From NCBI GenBank assembly GCA_964562405.1, contig CAZLTC010000009.1, positions 1 to 60,490 of the forward strand: a stretch of 60,490 nt of DNA, read 5' to 3'. Position numbers and translations under genes: made by a program. Shown in pieces: positions 1-8,842 of the stretch. Source of the DNA: WJLY01 sp964562405. GTDB lineage: Bacteria; Joyebacterota; Joyebacteria; Joyebacterales; Joyebacteraceae. Position 1 is the stretch's first letter; each line of letters begins with the position of its first letter. Below the pieces are notes generated by a model, which searched no databases, was not told the DNA's origin, and saw nothing but the letters and a program-made list of their open reading frames with translations.

Positions 1-998
1 TATCTGCTCTCCTTGAGGTCGAACGAGACCATCGCCCTGCCGAACGTCATGTACTCGAGGACCTTGTTCATCGTCGAGACGTCGTTCAGCGGGTTGCGGG
101 GGTCGGGACACACGCAGAGATCGGCGGTGGACAGGTAGCGTCTGACGGTCTCGTCGGAGACCCGGCCCGTCATCTCAACGTAGTCGGTGAGCCCGAGGTC
201 GTCCCGCAGCCCCTCGATGGCGTTGAACGAGTCGCCGGCGCCGATCAGCACGAAGTGGACGTCTTTCCTCTTCACGACGTCAACCACGTGCCTGGTGGCG
301 CGAAGCAGGTAGTCGACCCCGTCCTGCGGTGCCATGACGCCCAGGTAGCAGACCAGATGGCTCTTCCCTCTCTTCAGGGACCCGTCGGGCTCCATCGGCG
401 TGAAGCTGTCAGCTCTTGGCCCGCTCCGCACGACGAACACGTCATCTCCCGAGAACCGCCCCACCTCCACCGCGTGTTCCTTGTACGACTCATTGGTCGA
501 TATGACCATGTTCGCGGTCCGGTAGGTCAACCACTCCAGCGTCCGGAGGAGCCCGAAGTTCATCGCTCGTCGCCCCCCGAAACGCGAGAGATAGAGCTCA
601 GGACACAGGTCGTGCTGGTCGTACACGAACTTCACGCCGCGCATGAGCTTGTGCGCAAGGCCGATCAGGAAGAACGTGTCAGGAGGGTTGCACGCGTGGA
701 TCGCGTCGAATCCCCTCTCGCGTTCGACCTTGTTCACGAGCTTCAGGGTCTTGTACCAGCAGTAGGGGAACTCCCATGCGTAGGAGAGCTTGGTGGTCGT
801 GGGTGGCGGGGGCGGATACCGGTAGATGTGGATCCCATCGATCTCCTCGTACGACTCCATGAGTCCCTTTCCCTGGGGACATATTACGCTGATGTCGTAC
901 CCCGCCCTCGCCAGTGTGGTCGACTCGAGCCAAACCCTCCTATCGAACGGAACAGGCAGGTTCTCGACGATGATCAGTATCCGTTTCTTGATGTCCAC
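1..998 (-). CDS. Glycosyltransferase family 4 (C-terminus beyond window edge)
   Basis: Read leftward from GTG at 998, the frame stays open to base 1 (332 codons), so the C-terminus is missing. The N-terminal GT-B half opens with MDIKKRILIIVENLPVP. The nucleotide-sugar half begins near residue 190 (CYLGVMAPQDGVDYLLRA) and contains GRVSDETVRRYLSTADL, typical of family 4 retaining transferases. The acceptor and donor cannot be read from sequence. It is the most distal visible gene of the exopolysaccharide operon, 110 nt after the GDP-mannose dehydrogenase gene, so it probably adds a sugar to that repeat unit at the cytoplasmic membrane. A second in-frame GTG lies at 1016; the G-rich tract between the two makes the start ambiguous. 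Nothing else is seen in the 999-1108 gap. Confidence 0.85.
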   Translation of the reverse strand, partial: MDIKKRILIIVENLPVPFDRRVWLESTTLARAGYDISVICPQGKGLMESYEEIDGIHIYRYPPPPPTTTKLSYAWEFPYCWYKTLKLVNKVERERGFDAIHACNPPDTFFLIGLAHKLMRGVKFVYDQHDLCPELYLSRFGGRRAMNFGLLRTLEWLTYRTANMVISTNESYKEHAVEVGRFSGDDVFVVRSGPRADSFTPMEPDGSLKRGKSHLVCYLGVMAPQDGVDYLLRATRHVVDVVKRKDVHFVLIGAGDSFNAIEGLRDDLGLTDYVEMTGRVSDETVRRYLSTADLCVCPDPRNPLNDVSTMNKVLEYMTFGRAMVSFDLKESR

Positions 999-1108
999 TG
1001 CCCCCCCCCGTTCCACGGATCGCGTGCCCGTCCGCAAGCCACCGATGACTGCTCACCCCATCCGGGTCCGGACGCAAGCCACGGTCTGGCTTCGGATCTC
1101 CGGCGCAT

Positions 1109-2434
1109 CTACCAGGATATGCCCACGTACTTCCCGCGGACTTCCGACGGATCGTCTACGATCCTCACCAGATCGACGATGACCTGATCCGCTCGCATGC
1201 GACGGCCAACGTCTCTGAATTCGTCGGCAGGATTCGCTACGACTATGACGTCCGACCGCGCGATCAGGTCGTCAACAGAATCCGCCTTGAGCTTCTCGGC
1301 GTAGGGCAGTTCGTGCTCCAGGAATCCGAGATTGGAGCCGAACAGCTGGGGCCAGGAGATGTTCCGGTCGTATATGCAGAGCTCATAGCCCTTGCCGATG
1401 AGCGTGCTGACCACATGGATGATGGGGCTCTCCCTGAGATCGTCCGTCTCTGCCTTGAAGCTCATGCCGAGCACCCCGACCTTCCGTTTCCCCGTGTCCC
1501 TGATGAGCTCCACGGCTCGCGCGATCTGGACGTTGTTCGAGGGTATCGCGGATGAGAGAAGCGGGCACTCCACGCCGGTCTCCCGGCTCATTCGGACTAT
1601 CGCTCGCAGGTCCTTGGGGAGGCACGATCCTCCGAATGCGAACCCCGGCTTGAGGTAGTAGGGTGACAGATTCAGCTGGGTATCGAGACAGAAGACCTCC
1701 ATGACCTTGTGGCTGTCGGGGACGCCGACGGCCTTGCACAGATTCCCCATCTCGTTCGCGAAACAGACCTTGATCGCGTGGAAGCAGTTATCCGCGTACT
1801 TGACCATCTCGGAAACACGGATGTCGACACGCGCCATGGGCGCCTCGATCGGGCCGTACAGCTCCGCGAGCACGTCTCCTGCACGGGTGCCGGCGCCGCG
1901 CTCCCCTATCACGATCTTCGGCGGGTGATAGAAGTCCTTGACCGCGGAGGCCTCTCTAAGAAACTCCGGATTGAAACACACGCCGAAGTCCTTGCCCTCT
2001 GTCTTCCCGGACTCCCTCTCGAGGATCGGGATCATCTCGTCTTCGACGGTGCCGGGCGGGATCGTGCTGCGAAACACCACGGTGTGGAAGGCTTCCTTCC
2101 GAGATAGGACGGCCGCGATCTGACTGCAGACGCGGCGTGTGTAGTCCAGATTCGGGCTCCCAGTCTCGGTCGACGGCGTCCCCACACAGACCAGCGAGAC
2201 ATCCGTGTTCATGACGGCCGCCTCGTAGTCGTTCGTCACGTGGAGGCGCTCTTCCTCCACTCCTCGCTTCACGAGCTCCGCGAGCCCCGGCTCGACGATC
2301 GGGCTCTTGCCCTCGCGGAGAGGCTTCAGCTTTCGCTCGTCCACATCCAGTCCGATGACAGTGTTTCCGAGTTCGGCCAGACATGCGGCTGAAACGCAGC
2401 CTACGTAGCCCAGACCCAGCACGCTGACTCTCAT
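1109..2434 (-). CDS. algD: GDP-mannose 6-dehydrogenase (AlgD-like)
   Basis: This 441-residue nucleotide-sugar dehydrogenase would oxidise the C6 alcohol of GDP-mannose to a carboxylate in two NAD-dependent steps, supplying GDP-mannuronate. The NAD site is GLGYVG at residues 7-12 and the catalytic cysteine is Cys271 in FGGSCLPKD. The preceding segment, LDTQLNLSPYYLKPGFAFGG, matches the AlgD branch better than UDP-glucose dehydrogenases, as does KYADNCFHAIKVCFANEMG. The chosen ATG at 2434 begins exactly at the Rossmann strand (MRVSVLGLGYVG) and has GGGAG upstream; a GTG two codons earlier (2440) is the alternative. It follows the lyase gene by 35 nt. UDP-glucose 6-dehydrogenase cannot be fully excluded without an alignment. 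Confidence 0.85.
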   Translation of the reverse strand: MRVSVLGLGYVGCVSAACLAELGNTVIGLDVDERKLKPLREGKSPIVEPGLAELVKRGVEEERLHVTNDYEAAVMNTDVSLVCVGTPSTETGSPNLDYTRRVCSQIAAVLSRKEAFHTVVFRSTIPPGTVEDEMIPILERESGKTEGKDFGVCFNPEFLREASAVKDFYHPPKIVIGERGAGTRAGDVLAELYGPIEAPMARVDIRVSEMVKYADNCFHAIKVCFANEMGNLCKAVGVPDSHKVMEVFCLDTQLNLSPYYLKPGFAFGGSCLPKDLRAIVRMSRETGVECPLLSSAIPSNNVQIARAVELIRDTGKRKVGVLGMSFKAETDDLRESPIIHVVSTLIGKGYELCIYDRNISWPQLFGSNLGFLEHELPYAEKLKADSVDDLIARSDVIVVANPADEFRDVGRRMRADQVIVDLVRIVDDPSEVRGKYVGISW

Positions 2435-2469
2435 CTTCACCCGCTCTCCCTGTTTCGCTGCATAGACGT

Positions 2470-4794
2470 TCAAATGAGACTGCTGACGGAACGGCGCTCC
2501 ACTTCTCGCCCAGCCTGTGTCCAGCTTGCCACATCCATGCCAAGAACGCTGCGGTCTTCCCCTCGCGCAAGGACCGCTCCCAACCTCCCAAGGAAATGCT
2601 CCCCGCTTGAGGGCTCGCCCGCGCCGAAGAGCAGGCGATCCTCCCCGAGTTCGTGGCCCGCGGTCACCTCCACCAGCTCCCCCGAGTCCACGGCTCTGCA
2701 CCTCAGGTGGAATCCGCGATGTCGCGCCTCGGGCACTATGCCGAAGACCAGCACGGCCGGCAATCGGCAGCGGCCCTCGCAGAGAGCCGCCGGGGCTGGA
2801 GCGCGATGGCCGAAACCCCGCGAGATCCACCCCATCGGCGGAGACTCCTCACCCTGCGCCACTCTCCACGTCAGTCCCTCGGGAACCGAACTCCAGAGTG
2901 ACACCTCGGAGCGAGGCCCCCTTGCAACCAGCGGGACACCGCTCGCCACTTCGTGACCGTCGGCGAACTGAAACGTCGCCTGCAGGTCGTGCTCTCCTTC
3001 ACCCTCAAGGCGGTCCACGATGACCCAGTAGCCAGATTCGACGAAGACGACCGAACGCGTGTGAACCACGTTCGAAGTCCGCGCGTAGCCATCGTGTCTT
3101 CCCTCGAACATCTGGAGGCCGCCATCGACCGACCACCACGTGGGAAAGCCACGCGCCTTCCTGCCCCACATGAACGCGCCGAGCATGTCCGACTGGGCCG
3201 CGCCATCCACCGTCACAGTGTTGTGAGCAAGCGTGGTCCTGAAATGGTCTCGCCACTTCCGCTCGCGGTGGTAGCAGTAGGTCCCCGGATCGACAAGGAA
3301 CCAGTCGCCCTTGTACATGAGAGAGACGGAGAGGCAGTCGGCATGGCCGTGCGCCGCGATGCTCAGATATCCCAACGGACCGCAGTCCACGACGCCGTGG
3401 TGATCATCCCGCCCTGCCACGAAGTACCCGCCCGGAACGAATGCCCCGGCAGTGCCCTCAGCGGAGAGCCGACCGTCTCCGGTTCTGTCCGCCCGGTATC
3501 GCATCGAGCGGTCTCTCAGATACTGATCCACGACCTCGCCGCCGTAGAGCCAGGCCGCGGGAGCCAGGTCCGGCGGCGAGGCGCCGCGCGGCAGATCAGC
3601 TCGGCACAGGACCGAGGCACAGGCGGCCGCCCGGATGCACTGCCTCTCTCGCCCCGCGTCCGAGAGTTCCAAGGCACGTCCTCCGTCCTCGTCGCCCACG
3701 GATGGGGGGACACCGGAGGTTCCGCCCACCGCCCCGATGAACCCGCCCATGCTGGAGACCCTGTCCAGGAGCACGGCGTCGCTCTCCCGACCCAGGCACG
3801 CCAGCGTAAGCAGCGCAAACTCGAGCACGAACGCGCCGTAGTGGAATGTCTGCTCGCGGCTGACGCCACGGGGTGTCACCTGCGCCGCGATCTCACGGCG
3901 TGCCACGGCGGAGCCCCTCGCGACCCACGCCTCGGCACACCTCAGGAACGGGAACTTCGTGCCCGCCACCAGCAGCCCCACCGCTTCTCCGATGAGGTGA
4001 TTGTTCCTTGAAGATGCGTAAACGGACAGGTTATCAGACAGGTGCCCGGCCTGCAACGCCACGCTCGTCGCCACGGCGGACACGTCGCCCGCGGAAGCGC
4101 CGGCCGACCCCAGGAGGTCGACCACCGTAGCCCAGGAGATGAGTCGTATCGCGATCTCGAGAGGGCTCGACCAGTTGATTCCGAAGTAAGGCGGATTCCC
4201 GTCTATCCAAGACCGCATCCCCCGCCAAGCTTGCTCGGAGAAACGGTCGCCGCCACCGAGCACGCTCGCGCGCGCCAGCGTCACCAGATGATGGTGCCGG
4301 TTGACTTCCCAGACGTAGCGCGGATCACCGAGTCCGGTCGAACCCCGGAAATCGACGTCCGGCCAGTAGGCAGGCGGCCACCTCTTGCCGGAAACCGGGT
4401 CCCGGTTCCAGTCGGTCTCCGTTCCGACGTCGATGACCGTCCAACCGAAGGCCGGCAGCCTGCCGTCCAGGACGCTCTCGGCCGCGGCCAGGGTGCCGTC
4501 CGGCGGGCTGCCCGCCAGCGCCAGGTCAGAGGCCAGCTGAAGGCGGTCCCTGGCGCCCGCGAAGACGCGGAATCGCGTCGCATCGAGCTCGGCCTTGAGG
4601 CGCTCCTCATCGGACAGGTCGCGACTGCCCGATGACAGGACGTCACCCAGTACAGCCAGCTCGTCCTGGGGCACCGCCGCGCGGGGACGTCGCACAGCGT
4701 CGCGTGACGCCCTGGCGGCACGCACGGCGACCTCGTGAGGCGTCATGGCCAGCAATCTTCTGAGACGCCACGCCGCGGAGCCCGTCACGCTCAT
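2470..4794 (-). CDS. Heparinase II/III family polysaccharide lyase
   Basis: This 774-residue protein has an N-terminal alpha/alpha-toroid half (about residues 1-380) and a C-terminal heparinase II/III beta-sandwich half. The signature is AAHGHADCLSVSLMYKG, with the first His at residue 482, then DPGTYCYHRERKWRDHF and LAHNTVTVDG. Family members cleave uronate-containing chains by beta-elimination. No signal peptide is visible at MSVTGSAAWRLRRLLAM. The ATG at 4794 overlaps the upstream stop as ATGA. Its position between transferases and an AlgD-like dehydrogenase suggests it trims, edits or releases the locus's own polymer rather than scavenging sugars. The substrate is inferred, not seen. Several related proteins in exopolysaccharide loci have no proven activity. 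Confidence 0.85.
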   Translation of the reverse strand: MSVTGSAAWRLRRLLAMTPHEVAVRAARASRDAVRRPRAAVPQDELAVLGDVLSSGSRDLSDEERLKAELDATRFRVFAGARDRLQLASDLALAGSPPDGTLAAAESVLDGRLPAFGWTVIDVGTETDWNRDPVSGKRWPPAYWPDVDFRGSTGLGDPRYVWEVNRHHHLVTLARASVLGGGDRFSEQAWRGMRSWIDGNPPYFGINWSSPLEIAIRLISWATVVDLLGSAGASAGDVSAVATSVALQAGHLSDNLSVYASSRNNHLIGEAVGLLVAGTKFPFLRCAEAWVARGSAVARREIAAQVTPRGVSREQTFHYGAFVLEFALLTLACLGRESDAVLLDRVSSMGGFIGAVGGTSGVPPSVGDEDGGRALELSDAGRERQCIRAAACASVLCRADLPRGASPPDLAPAAWLYGGEVVDQYLRDRSMRYRADRTGDGRLSAEGTAGAFVPGGYFVAGRDDHHGVVDCGPLGYLSIAAHGHADCLSVSLMYKGDWFLVDPGTYCYHRERKWRDHFRTTLAHNTVTVDGAAQSDMLGAFMWGRKARGFPTWWSVDGGLQMFEGRHDGYARTSNVVHTRSVVFVESGYWVIVDRLEGEGEHDLQATFQFADGHEVASGVPLVARGPRSEVSLWSSVPEGLTWRVAQGEESPPMGWISRGFGHRAPAPAALCEGRCRLPAVLVFGIVPEARHRGFHLRCRAVDSGELVEVTAGHELGEDRLLFGAGEPSSGEHFLGRLGAVLARGEDRSVLGMDVASWTQAGREVERRSVSSLI

Positions 4795-6026
4795 CGCGCC
4801 CTCCCCCCGACCAGGTCGCGCATCACCTCCTCCAGCCTGTCGACGCTGCGTTCCCAGTCGAAGCCCTCCACCACGTACCGACGGCAGCGGGACCTCAGAG
4901 CGGACGCCTCATTCACATCCGAGAGCCACTCCAACATCATCCGGAGGCCGGACGCTATCGCACGCGGCTCGACCCCGTCCAGGACGAGCTGCGGGGCCAG
5001 CGGCCTCAGTATCTCGGGTGTCGCCCCCACAGGCGTCCCGATGGCTGGAGTACCGCAGGCCAGCGCCTCCAGCGTCACCATCCCGAACCCCTCGAACGCG
5101 ATCGTCGGCAGAACGAAGACGTCGGCCGCCTGGTAGTACCTCACGAGGTCATCGTCGGGCACGACTCCCGCGAAGCGTACGCTGTCCGATACGCCGAGTT
5201 CGTCCGCCTGCCTGCGCAGCTCTCCCTCGAGTCGCCCCCTGCCCGCGATGACCAGACAGGCCGACGGGTCAGACGCCGCGACTTGCGCGAAGGCCTCCAT
5301 CAGATTGGAGAGACCCATGCGCGGTACCAGCCGCCGGGCGGTGAAGAGAACCCGTCTGTCCATCGGCAGTCCGAGCGATTCACGCAGCGCGCGCCTGTCT
5401 TTCGCGGGTTGGAACCTGTCAAGGTCGACTCCCCCGGGGATCTTCACTATCTTCTCAAGAGCAAACGGGTAGTAGCTGCCAAGCTGGTCCCGGGAGAACT
5501 CGGACAGGACAACGACGCGATGAGCACGCCTGAGGCAGGCGGTCTCGGTCCTGCGGGCCAGGCCGCCGAAGATCAACGATTCGAGCGGCTTGACCACGAG
5601 TCTTTCGGCGCCCTCGAGCCTGAGTTCCTGCCAGAAGGACGCGTGGAACGTCAGGATCTCGGGAACGGACCGGTCCGCGATCCCCAGGTACGCGTAGTAC
5701 GGAAAGAAGTGATGCGGAAGCACGACGTCGTATTCGTTGTGCGCCAGAAGTCGGCGGAGGACGGGGCGCGACGAGCGCAGCGCCGACAGCGTGCGCCCTC
5801 CGAAACGTCCAGAGTCGCCTGCCGAGCCGTACCTGTGGAGCGTCAGCCGCCCGCCCAGGTTCTCGACCTCGGGGGCGCTCTCGTCCGCCCTCTGCCCTGC
5901 CAGATCGACTGAATGCCCACGTGCGGCCAGCCTGGTCATGATCTCGTTGGCTACACGCTCGACACCGCCGCGGCTGTCGGGCCACAGGTTCTGTGTGATA
6001 CAGAGGATGCGCAGGCTCTTCTTCAC
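4791..6026 (-). CDS. Glycosyltransferase family 4
   Basis: This 411-residue GT-B transferase starts with KKSLRILCITQNLWPDSRGG and has an N-terminal acceptor domain with the loop RGGVERVANEIMTRLAARGH. The C-terminal donor domain carries RRLVPRMGLSNLMEAFAQ and the retaining-enzyme motif EGFGMVTLEALACGTPAIG. The start is GTG 6026, which overlaps the preceding stop as GTGA and has GGAGG upstream; an upstream ATG at 6089 would read back into the neighbouring gene. It overlaps the lyase gene by 4 nt, so the two are probably translationally coupled. It should assemble part of the exopolysaccharide repeat on the cytoplasmic face of the inner membrane; its donor sugar is unknown. Confidence 0.85.
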   Translation of the reverse strand: MKKSLRILCITQNLWPDSRGGVERVANEIMTRLAARGHSVDLAGQRADESAPEVENLGGRLTLHRYGSAGDSGRFGGRTLSALRSSRPVLRRLLAHNEYDVVLPHHFFPYYAYLGIADRSVPEILTFHASFWQELRLEGAERLVVKPLESLIFGGLARRTETACLRRAHRVVVLSEFSRDQLGSYYPFALEKIVKIPGGVDLDRFQPAKDRRALRESLGLPMDRRVLFTARRLVPRMGLSNLMEAFAQVAASDPSACLVIAGRGRLEGELRRQADELGVSDSVRFAGVVPDDDLVRYYQAADVFVLPTIAFEGFGMVTLEALACGTPAIGTPVGATPEILRPLAPQLVLDGVEPRAIASGLRMMLEWLSDVNEASALRSRCRRYVVEGFDWERSVDRLEEVMRDLVGGRAR

Positions 6027-7189
6027 CGTCCCTCGCCTCCACCACCAAGGAGCCGGAGGTAGATTCCGGTCATCGTGTCCACCAGACATCCTGCGCCGAA
6101 TTCGCGCTCCGCGCGCGAGCGTCCGGCAACGGCCATTCGCGAAGTCAGATCGCCGTCACTCAGCAGGGAGATCACGGCCTCGGCCATCGCCGACTCGTCT
6201 CCGGGCGGCACGAGCAGTCCCGTCACGCCGTCGTCAACCGTCTCGGGCAGTCCGCCCACGCGGGTGGCGACCACGGGCGTCCCAGCCGCGGCGGCCTCCA
6301 TCGCCACGAGCCCGGAAGTCTCGGACTCCGACGCGACCGCCAGCAGATCGACGGCCCTCAGAATGTCCGGAACGTCGTCCCTCGATCCGACCATCACGAC
6401 CGCGTCATCGATCCCCATATCCGCGGCCAGCGCGCTCAGCCGGGGCCTCAGATCGCCGTCACCCACGATCACGAGCCTGAACGCGTCCACGCGGTCGACG
6501 ACGAGTCGCGCGGCTCGAAGGGCGGTCTCCAACCCCTTGCCCGCGCACAGCCGACCGACGACCGCGACCACCCTTTCGTCGGGAGACACGCCGATGGATC
6601 GTCGAACGGCGGCTCTATCGAAGGGACCGTCGAACATCGACAGATCGACCGCGCCTCTCACCGTCACGACCTTCGACGGACCGGCACGATACGCTTCTAC
6701 GTACTCCTCTCTGCTCGCATCGGACGGGACCGTGATCGTGTCGCAGAGATCGTTCGCCCGGACGACCAGATGCTTCACGGCCGCCGCACCGAACGGGTAC
6801 CGCGACCGCGGAGGGACGACGACGTGCTCGCTTGCCACTACCGCGCGAGCACCGGCGCGGCGCGCTGCCTCGATCGCCGGCAGGCACGCTCTCGGGTGAG
6901 CCTTGTTGACGTGAACGAGAGGGAATCCGCTGAGAAAGCGTTCCGCCTCGCGAACCCCTTCCCTGTCGACCTCGCGCGTCGGGCGGACTCTCTCGACGGC
7001 GATGCCGCGCTCCGCGAGCAGCGAGGCCCAGCCGTCGGTCGCCCTCTTGTCGGTCAGGAACAGCGATACGCTCCAGCCGGCCCTCTCGAGGCCGCACATC
7101 AGGAGCGTCAGCCAGCGCTCGGCGCCGCCCGGCCACGCGTCCGCATCCATATAGAAGGCCACTTTGCGGGGCTCCGCGAAACCAGTCAT
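6023..7189 (-). CDS. Glycosyltransferase family 4
   Basis: This 388-residue transferase is homologous to its downstream neighbour. The N-terminus reads RKVAFYMDADAWPGGAERW, a GT4 acceptor-domain start with the GGAE loop. The donor domain includes VVAVVGRLCAGKGLETAL and SETSGLVAMEAAAAGTPVV, giving the expected E-x7-E spacing. ATG 7189 forms an ATGA overlap with the Wzy-type gene; an upstream in-frame start at 7201 would overlap more. The 3' end overlaps the next transferase by 4 nt. Sugar specificity cannot be assigned. It is probably part of repeat-unit assembly for the same polysaccharide. Confidence 0.84.
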   Translation of the reverse strand: MTGFAEPRKVAFYMDADAWPGGAERWLTLLMCGLERAGWSVSLFLTDKRATDGWASLLAERGIAVERVRPTREVDREGVREAERFLSGFPLVHVNKAHPRACLPAIEAARRAGARAVVASEHVVVPPRSRYPFGAAAVKHLVVRANDLCDTITVPSDASREEYVEAYRAGPSKVVTVRGAVDLSMFDGPFDRAAVRRSIGVSPDERVVAVVGRLCAGKGLETALRAARLVVDRVDAFRLVIVGDGDLRPRLSALAADMGIDDAVVMVGSRDDVPDILRAVDLLAVASESETSGLVAMEAAAAGTPVVATRVGGLPETVDDGVTGLLVPPGDESAMAEAVISLLSDGDLTSRMAVAGRSRAEREFGAGCLVDTMTGIYLRLLGGGGEGR

Positions 7190-8736
7190 GAATCGATCCA
7201 CACCTTGCTCGGAGGCTCCTCAACGGCCTCTTCCATTCCGGGGAACATCTTCTCGTCTATCATCCTGCGCTGCGAGACGATGATCGCGAGCAACGTGTAG
7301 AAGGCGTGCCCCACGTTCCTGTCGGCGAAGAGATGGTCGAACATCATGAGAGTGAGCACGGCGAAAAGGCCCACGAAGCTTGCCTGCGATATGAAGCCAT
7401 ACCCCGGCATCGAGGCGATGCGAAGATTGCGCACAGCCATGACGAAGATCCACCCAATGAAGATGACGTAGACCAAAGCGGCTGGGATACCTAGTTCGGA
7501 AGCATAGGTCAGGAAGACATTGTGCGCGTGGTGGATTCGGGTAGTGAACGTGACGCTCGCATGCCACATGAACGTGCCCATCCCGATGCCAACGAACGGT
7601 CGTTCCTTGATGAGGACCAGAGCCGCGGCGAAGATCTCCGGACGCGCGGAGAGCTGGCTTCGCGACAGCTCTTCGAAGCGCATCTCAATGACCTGGGCGA
7701 CTCCCATGCCGACCAGCGAGACGGTCATCACCTGGGCCACGACTGCGAACAGGACGAGGAAGATGGCGGTCCTCCGGAGCGCCCGGAAGTCCCTGAGACT
7801 CAGAGAAAGGATGGCGGCCATGATGCCGCCCCAGGCGGCGCGGGAGTACGTGTAGAGCAGAGCGACGAAGCCGAACACGATCGCGATGTTGCCGAGCAGC
7901 CTGTGTGTGAACCTCTTGAGATGGTCGGTCGCGTAGAACCAGAACGGCATGACCATGATGAGGAACGCCGCGAAGAGGTTCGGATGCCCGAGACCGAACC
8001 AGCCCCCCTCTCCCACTCCGCCCGTTCGTCCGCCGGCGACTCCGCTCTGCACCTCGGCGTCCGTTATCGCTCCCGCGGTCTCGATAGCACCGCTGATACG
8101 CGCCGTGAGACCGACGATAGCGACGAGCACGCCCGACAACGCGAAGAAGATCGCGAACCTTCGCAGGTCACCCGGTTTTCTCAGCAGGGTCATCACCAGA
8201 TAGAACCAGGCGGCGTAGAAGATCTGCTCCTTCATGTACGTCAGGATGATGGCGCGCGCCTGCCCGTCGACGTTGTAGTTCAGGTTGGCGAATGACGTCA
8301 CCGTGACGAGCAGCAGGAAGATCACAATGACCGTGTCGAGTGGCGTCCTGCGGAACAACGGGCCCTTGGCCGCGAGTTCCCTGTCCACGAAGTACCGCAC
8401 GATGTACACAAGCCACACGCCGGCGACGGCCACGTTGAAGGCGCTTATGTGGAACATCTTGAGCTCGCCTATCGTGAAGCCGGGGCGGGCGAACGGGATC
8501 ATGAGGACGAGTCCGAGCAGTGCCCACTCGACCTTCATGAGAGTGATGATAATGATGGCCAGCGCCATCGAGTAGACGATGAGGTGCGCCGGAGACGGCA
8601 GGCTTATCTTGAAGAGGAGTACGTACGCGGTCGCGGTATAGAAGAGCAGAACCAAGACCCACACGGGCCACGATCTTCCAAGGATACCCTCGCTCTTCTC
8701 GTAGGCGCGCTGTGCGGCTCGAGTGATCTCGCCCAT
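7186..8736 (-). CDS. O-antigen polymerase/ligase family membrane protein (Wzy_C type)
   Basis: This 516-residue integral membrane protein has about ten or more hydrophobic segments, starting at WPVWVLVLLFYTATAYVLL. The long periplasmic loop and ERPFVGIGMGTFMWH, followed by HAHNVFLTYASELGIPAAL, are typical of the Wzy/WaaL superfamily, where the ERPxxGxG and HxHNxxL tracts are conserved. In an exopolysaccharide locus with Wza and a Wzz-like protein it is most likely the polymerase that joins lipid-linked repeats on the periplasmic face. ATG 8736 has GGGAG at good spacing. A ligase role remains possible; a second family member occurs in the core/O-antigen block at 18755-19999. The 106 nt before it (8737-8842) hold no gene that I can see. 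Confidence 0.8.
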   Translation of the reverse strand: MGEITRAAQRAYEKSEGILGRSWPVWVLVLLFYTATAYVLLFKISLPSPAHLIVYSMALAIIIITLMKVEWALLGLVLMIPFARPGFTIGELKMFHISAFNVAVAGVWLVYIVRYFVDRELAAKGPLFRRTPLDTVIVIFLLLVTVTSFANLNYNVDGQARAIILTYMKEQIFYAAWFYLVMTLLRKPGDLRRFAIFFALSGVLVAIVGLTARISGAIETAGAITDAEVQSGVAGGRTGGVGEGGWFGLGHPNLFAAFLIMVMPFWFYATDHLKRFTHRLLGNIAIVFGFVALLYTYSRAAWGGIMAAILSLSLRDFRALRRTAIFLVLFAVVAQVMTVSLVGMGVAQVIEMRFEELSRSQLSARPEIFAAALVLIKERPFVGIGMGTFMWHASVTFTTRIHHAHNVFLTYASELGIPAALVYVIFIGWIFVMAVRNLRIASMPGYGFISQASFVGLFAVLTLMMFDHLFADRNVGHAFYTLLAIIVSQRRMIDEKMFPGMEEAVEEPPSKVWIDS

Positions 8737-8842
8737 TCGGGTGCTCCCCAGCCGGGCCCCGGTGTGCGTCCGCCCGACGGGACTCGATCTGCCTGGGCCA
8801 TGCGCACGCCCTTACCGCGCCAGCTCATCGACGCCGGCGCAC

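Noticed and set aside
255..1187. Plus-strand open frame of about 310 codons at the left edge
   Set aside because: The minus strand here encodes a recognisable GT4 enzyme; the plus-strand translation has no family features.
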